A DNA stretch of 16,251 nt from a bacterium. GTDB lineage: Bacteria; Bacteroidota; Bacteroidia; Bacteroidales; Muribaculaceae. The stretch covers positions 1 through 16,251 of the forward strand of contig SFTJ01000062.1 in assembly GCA_004563195.1 (NCBI GenBank), read 5' to 3'. The notes under the pieces were generated by a model. It ran no database searches, had not been told where the DNA came from, and saw only the letters and a list, made by a program, of their open reading frames with translations. The translations under genes and the position numbers were made by a program. Below, one piece after another: positions 13,965-16,251 of this stretch. Position 1 is the stretch's first letter. Each line of letters starts with the position of its first letter.

Positions 13965-14123
13965 TTACCTCATTATTTGTGTCAGAATCCGATCAATATC
14001 CACGGTATCAATTCCTCTTGCTATAACCTTGTTCCGAAAAGACAGCAAGCCTTGAACGAGCAGCCGTCTTTCGGCGGAGTTCAGCGTCAGATAGACCTTG
14101 TTTTTCTTCCTCAGCGTCAGCAC
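13965..14123 (-). CDS. small conserved-looking 52-aa mobile-element protein, GTG start
   Basis: A GTG at 14123 opens a 52-codon ORF: VLTLRKKNKVYLTLNSAERR, LLVQGLLSFRNKVIARGIDT, then VDIDRILTQIMR. Short proteins of this pattern (start LTLKKKNK.YLTL, then RRLLIQGLLSFRNK) recur beside excisionase/integrase genes in Clostridia elements, by recollection. Its start overlaps the stop of the two-HTH gene by 7 nt, and the GGGAGG ahead of it overlaps the GTG itself, so translation is probably by reinitiation after the upstream gene. Function unknown; basic and helical. Confidence 0.65.
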   Translation of the reverse strand: MLTLRKKNKVYLTLNSAERRLLVQGLLSFRNKVIARGIDTVDIDRILTQIMR

Positions 14124-14704
14124 CTCCCGTCATTCCATTTAGAGATTTCCCAGAGCATATCAACATGCTCACGAGTCTTGCGGTTCGTGCTGTTATATTC
14201 GTCGGAGCAAAGCCAGTCGATGAGGTAGCATTTCGGTATCATATACTTCTGTGGAAGTACAAGCGCCCGAAGCTTGCCGAGCCTGATCCATTGGCTGACG
14301 GTGCGACGATTGTAGCCGGTGAAGTCCACCACGGCACCGACGTCTATCACATCCGGCTGAGAAGAAAGCTTACTTTCGTAGAAACGGCGGCATTTCTTTT
14401 TATCCGCGTCAAACTGCGGCTGGATACGGATCTTGTAAGCTTTCACATCGACTTCGCCGTACTTGTACCAGTTATCCGGTGCTATGTATTTTTCGGGATT
14501 CACCTCACGGTCATTCATAAAGGCGATAACGTCGCTCTTTTTGATGCTGTAGCAGCGCGTTTTCTTACCCGTGCAGGTGTGGGGGATGAGATCGAACTGG
14601 AGAAGATAGAGTGCCGTTCGTTTGCTGATATGGCATGCAATACGCATCTGCTCCTTGTTCATGATCTCAGGGTATTGTTTGAATTCTTTTGCATCGTATT
14701 TCAT
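14117..14704 (-). CDS. excisionase-like protein with two HTH domains
   Basis: 195 aa from the ATG at 14704, chosen for AAAGGAGC 7 nt upstream; the in-frame ATG at 14791 would run through the inverted repeat at 14767-14806. The first HTH (about residues 15-55) includes MNKEQMRIACHISKRTALYL and ends CYSIKKSDVIAFMNDRE, the helix_turn_helix_17/excisionase pattern. A second HTH near the C-terminus has VGAVVDFTGYNRRTVSQWIR and KYMIPKCYLIDWL. Such proteins bind next to att sites and steer integrase toward excision, or act as regulators. It points away from the tRNA fragment and is translationally coupled to the 52-aa gene. Its element is presumably the one on the left. Confidence 0.7.
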   Translation of the reverse strand: MKYDAKEFKQYPEIMNKEQMRIACHISKRTALYLLQFDLIPHTCTGKKTRCYSIKKSDVIAFMNDREVNPEKYIAPDNWYKYGEVDVKAYKIRIQPQFDADKKKCRRFYESKLSSQPDVIDVGAVVDFTGYNRRTVSQWIRLGKLRALVLPQKYMIPKCYLIDWLCSDEYNSTNRKTREHVDMLWEISKWNDGRC

Positions 14705-14766
14705 GACGAAGCTCCTTTCATTTTTTGCGGTCCGAAAGGGTGCTCCGTATGATGTATTTTGGGGTA

Positions 14767-14806
14767 ATTTTTCTTGCCTGTGTTCTTGCAAACAGGCAAG
14801 AAAAAT
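14767..14806. repeat. 15-bp perfect inverted repeat upstream of the two-HTH gene
   Basis: ATTTTTCTTGCCTGT (14767-14781) and ACAGGCAAGAAAAAT (14792-14806) are perfect complements with a 10-nt spacer. Both arms end in A-rich DNA on the 3' side, so it lacks the U-run of a terminator. Likely a protein-binding site. Confidence 0.85.
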
Positions 14807-14823
14807 GGTGGAATTCGCAAGAA
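14771..14823. repeat. four TTCTTGC heptamers, candidate integrase or Xis arm sites
   Basis: TTCTTGC occurs on the plus strand at 14771-14777 and 14783-14789 and as GCAAGAA at 14796-14802 and 14817-14823. Four copies in 53 bp, about 155 bp from the tRNA-derived core, look like arm-type sites of a tyrosine recombinase or sites for the excisionase-like protein. Between 14824 and 14970 I see no gene. Confidence 0.55.
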
Positions 14824-14976
14824 TAAATCTTTATTTGAGTCCGTGTCGGCTCGAATCAATTTCAGGTCATTTCTGGTCGGAACGTCCGAAAAGCCTTGAT
14901 ATGCCTTGCTTTTCCGTGTTTACGAAAATGTCGGTTTTATCCTCGCAGGACACGAAAAAACCAACTTGGATTTAGA

Positions 14977-15033
14977 CTCGAAATGCTGTGTTCCCAAAAG
15001 GAACCTAGGGTTCGAATCCCTAACTCTCCGCCA
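14977..15033 (+). tRNA. 3' half of tRNA-Ser(CGA): displaced attachment-site core
   Basis: From 14977 the sequence reads as a tRNA from the anticodon loop on: loop CTCGAAA with anticodon CGA (14979-14981), 3' anticodon stem TGCTG, long variable arm GTTCC/GGAAC (14990-15004), T arm TAGGG-TTCGAAT-CCCTA (15006-15022), acceptor strand ACTCTCC, discriminator G and encoded CCA. The long variable arm, G73 and anticodon CGA identify serine. The 5' half is absent: TTAGA stands where CAGCA is needed, and no GGAGAGT start precedes it. Tyrosine integrases that use tRNA genes commonly cross over in the anticodon loop and leave exactly such a 3' copy. It is not a working tRNA. Confidence 0.85.
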
Positions 15034-15075
15034 AAAAGTCCGGTAAATCAAGGGTTTTCCGGACTTTTCTTTTTT
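15034..15075. terminator. strong terminator directly after the tRNA CCA
   Basis: AAAAGTCCGG (15034-15043) pairs perfectly with CCGGACTTTT (15059-15068), followed by CTTTTTT. On the minus strand the same hairpin ends in a U-run, so it may also end integrase transcripts. It starts one base after CCA, as native tRNA terminators often do. Confidence 0.85.
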
Positions 15076-15083
15076 GCTCGTTT

Positions 15084-15140
15084 GCTCAAAATCGGCTCAA
15101 AACTATGGAAAGAACAGGCCGTTTTTTGGAAAGAACAAGG
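15084..15140. repeat. short direct repeats between the tRNA fragment and integrase
   Basis: GCTCAAAA occurs at 15084-15091 and 15095-15102 (11 bp apart, one helical turn), and TGGAAAGAACA at 15106-15116 and 15127-15137 (21 bp apart, two turns). The second motif reversed, TGTTCTTTCC, resembles TGTTCTTGC on the left side of the core (14781-14789). They are candidate integrase arm sites. Confidence 0.5.
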
Positions 15141-15177
15141 CGATTTCGAGCATTTTGGCGTATTCGAACCGTTAAAA

Positions 15178-16251
15178 TCAGTTCTTTTCGCCATCATCTG
15201 AAATTTCGGTCCACTTGCTGCCGAAATTCACCGATTCGGGCAGTGCCATTCCGCTGACCATAGCCTTTGCCGAGGACAGTTTTGAAGTGTAGTCAAGGTG
15301 GGCATAGATGTTAGCGGTGGTGGAAAAATCGCTGTGTCCCAGCCACTCCTGAATTTGTTTCAGCGGTACGCCGTTTGCAAGAAGCAGGCTTGCACAACTG
15401 TGTCTTAAATCGTGAAAACGCATTCTTTTACAGCCGTGCTTTTGAATATACTGCGGGAAATAGCTTGTCAGATAATCCGGTCGCATTAAATCTCCCAGCT
15501 CGTCTACAAAGACATAACCGTCATATTCGTAGTTGTAGCAGTTGCCGCAGACCTTTTTGTTGACTTCCTGTGCCGCTTTTACTTCTTTGAAATACTCAGC
15601 AAAGCTGCCGACAAGCGGAAGTGTACGCATACTGGATTTTGTTTTTGCAGAGTCCTGTGCGTACATTTTTGTTTTTCCGTCCACTTGCACCGATGTGACC
15701 GTGTGCCTTATGGTTATTGTGCCACGCTCAAAGTCGATGGCGTCCCATTTCAGTCCGCAGACCTCGCCACGACGCAAGCCGTAGAAAGCGGCGACCAAAA
15801 CAGGAAGTTCCAGCTTTGTCCCTTTGACTACTTCAAATAAATGCTGCAGTTCTTCTGCATCAAGGAATACAGGCTGATAATCATTCTTTTTCGGGCGATC
15901 CACTTTCATTGCCACATTCTGCGTAACAAGGTCGGTTTTCATTGCGTATTTCAGCGCCTGATGAATAACGGCGTGATAGTGAATGACCGAGTTTGGTTTG
16001 ACTGTTTTCAGCTTTTCGGAATAGAATTGCTGAATGTGTCTTGCCTCTAATCCCTGAAGCGTTACTGCTTTCTTTCGGAAATACGGCTCAATCACCGATT
16101 TCACCATTTGCTCGTAAGAGCTGAATGTGGTTGCCTTAACACGCACCTTGACGATGTCCAGCCATTCGAGCAGATAGTCTGCAAACGGCATATCGGAAGC
16201 AAGCTCGCCGACTTCCTGCGGCGGTACAAATTCACTTCTGATTCGTGCAAG
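15178..16251 (-). CDS. int: tyrosine recombinase/integrase, 5' end beyond window
   Basis: The frame is open from the stop at 15178 to the right edge (357 codons visible). An ATG at 16191 lacks a ribosome site, and the reading continues upstream as LARIRSEFVPPQEVGELASD, so the true start lies outside. The N-terminal part is a SAM-like core-binding domain (FADYLLEWLDIVKVRVKATT). The catalytic domain has Arg in GLRRGEV, Lys in TKSSMRTLPL, HDLRH, GHSDFSTTANIY and the nucleophile Tyr in NIYAH, so all catalytic residues are present. CGNC (plus nearby Tyr-rich NYEYDGYVF) sits in the insert before the HxxR box. It performs site-specific integration and excision. Its 3' end points to the tRNA-Ser fragment 145 bp away, the usual placement of int relative to its own att site. 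Confidence 0.92.
   Translation of the reverse strand, partial: LARIRSEFVPPQEVGELASDMPFADYLLEWLDIVKVRVKATTFSSYEQMVKSVIEPYFRKKAVTLQGLEARHIQQFYSEKLKTVKPNSVIHYHAVIHQALKYAMKTDLVTQNVAMKVDRPKKNDYQPVFLDAEELQHLFEVVKGTKLELPVLVAAFYGLRRGEVCGLKWDAIDFERGTITIRHTVTSVQVDGKTKMYAQDSAKTKSSMRTLPLVGSFAEYFKEVKAAQEVNKKVCGNCYNYEYDGYVFVDELGDLMRPDYLTSYFPQYIQKHGCKRMRFHDLRHSCASLLLANGVPLKQIQEWLGHSDFSTTANIYAHLDYTSKLSSAKAMVSGMALPESVNFGSKWTEISDDGEKN

Noticed and set aside
14767..14806. Rho-independent terminator at the perfect inverted repeat
   Set aside because: Both strands have A-runs after the stem, so neither transcript would end in U. A binding site fits better.
14900..15033. A complete tRNA-Ser gene
   Set aside because: No 5' acceptor strand, D arm or 5' anticodon stem matches the 3' half; only the 3' part is present.
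16189..16191. Integrase start at the ATG at 16191
   Set aside because: No ribosome site precedes it and the frame stays open with integrase-like sequence to the window edge.
1..16251. CRISPR array
   Set aside because: No series of evenly spaced identical repeats was seen on either strand; the repeats found are short and few.
1..16251. Complete insertion sequence
   Set aside because: No DDE or serine transposase with flanking inverted repeats was seen; tnpV alone does not define an element.

Overview
The window looks like mobile-element DNA from a low-to-mid GC Gram-positive, most likely a gut Clostridia-type Firmicute. The signs are strong AGGAGG-type ribosome binding sites, sigma-A-like promoters, Rho-independent terminators, and families typical of Clostridia integrative elements (RepA-like ATPase, TnpV, DUF4417, paired-HTH protein, tyrosine integrase). 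The species cannot be told from the sequence.

Layout. Left (1-2823, all minus strand): a RecA/RepA-like replication ATPase cut by the window edge, a 76-aa gene, a 297-aa protein ending in a sigma-70 region 4-like domain, and tnpV. These units are separated by three terminators. Centre (2905-11865, minus strand): one tightly packed seven-gene operon behind a clear sigma-A promoter (11934-11962). In transcription order it holds a Cro/C1-type repressor, a large ABC-three-component (ABC-3C) protein with a 4-Cys zinc site, an ABC-3C small middle component, a DUF2326-type coiled-coil ATPase, a type III methyltransferase (Mod), a type III helicase-nuclease (Res), and a small protein that resembles the nucleotide-cyclase/GGDEF fold. 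Junctions from the second gene on are overlaps or gaps of 11 bp or less. This looks like a composite defence operon. It is the most interesting part of the window.

Right of the operon (12000-13900, plus strand): a possibly frameshifted 52-codon ORF, a sigma-A promoter, a DUF4417 protein, a 177-aa protein whose C-terminus resembles CdiA-CT-type toxin domains, and a small acidic protein in the position of an immunity gene. Then, on the minus strand, come a two-HTH excisionase-like protein and a coupled 52-aa gene.

Right end (14700-16251): the 3' half of a tRNA-Ser(CGA) gene (anticodon loop to CCA) followed by a terminator, with no matching 5' half. It is flanked by short repeated motifs and then by a tyrosine integrase that runs off the right edge. 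This is best read as an attachment-site junction. Because the integrase lies outside the displaced tRNA end, two elements may sit in tandem here, or the window may cross an attP in a circular form.

How the genes may work together (inference): replication and mobility genes carry a cargo of two defence modules (ABC-3C and type III R-M plus cyclase-like protein) under one repressor-controlled promoter, and a separate toxin-immunity cassette that may help keep the element in its host. All family calls come from reading motifs by eye; no database search was run.
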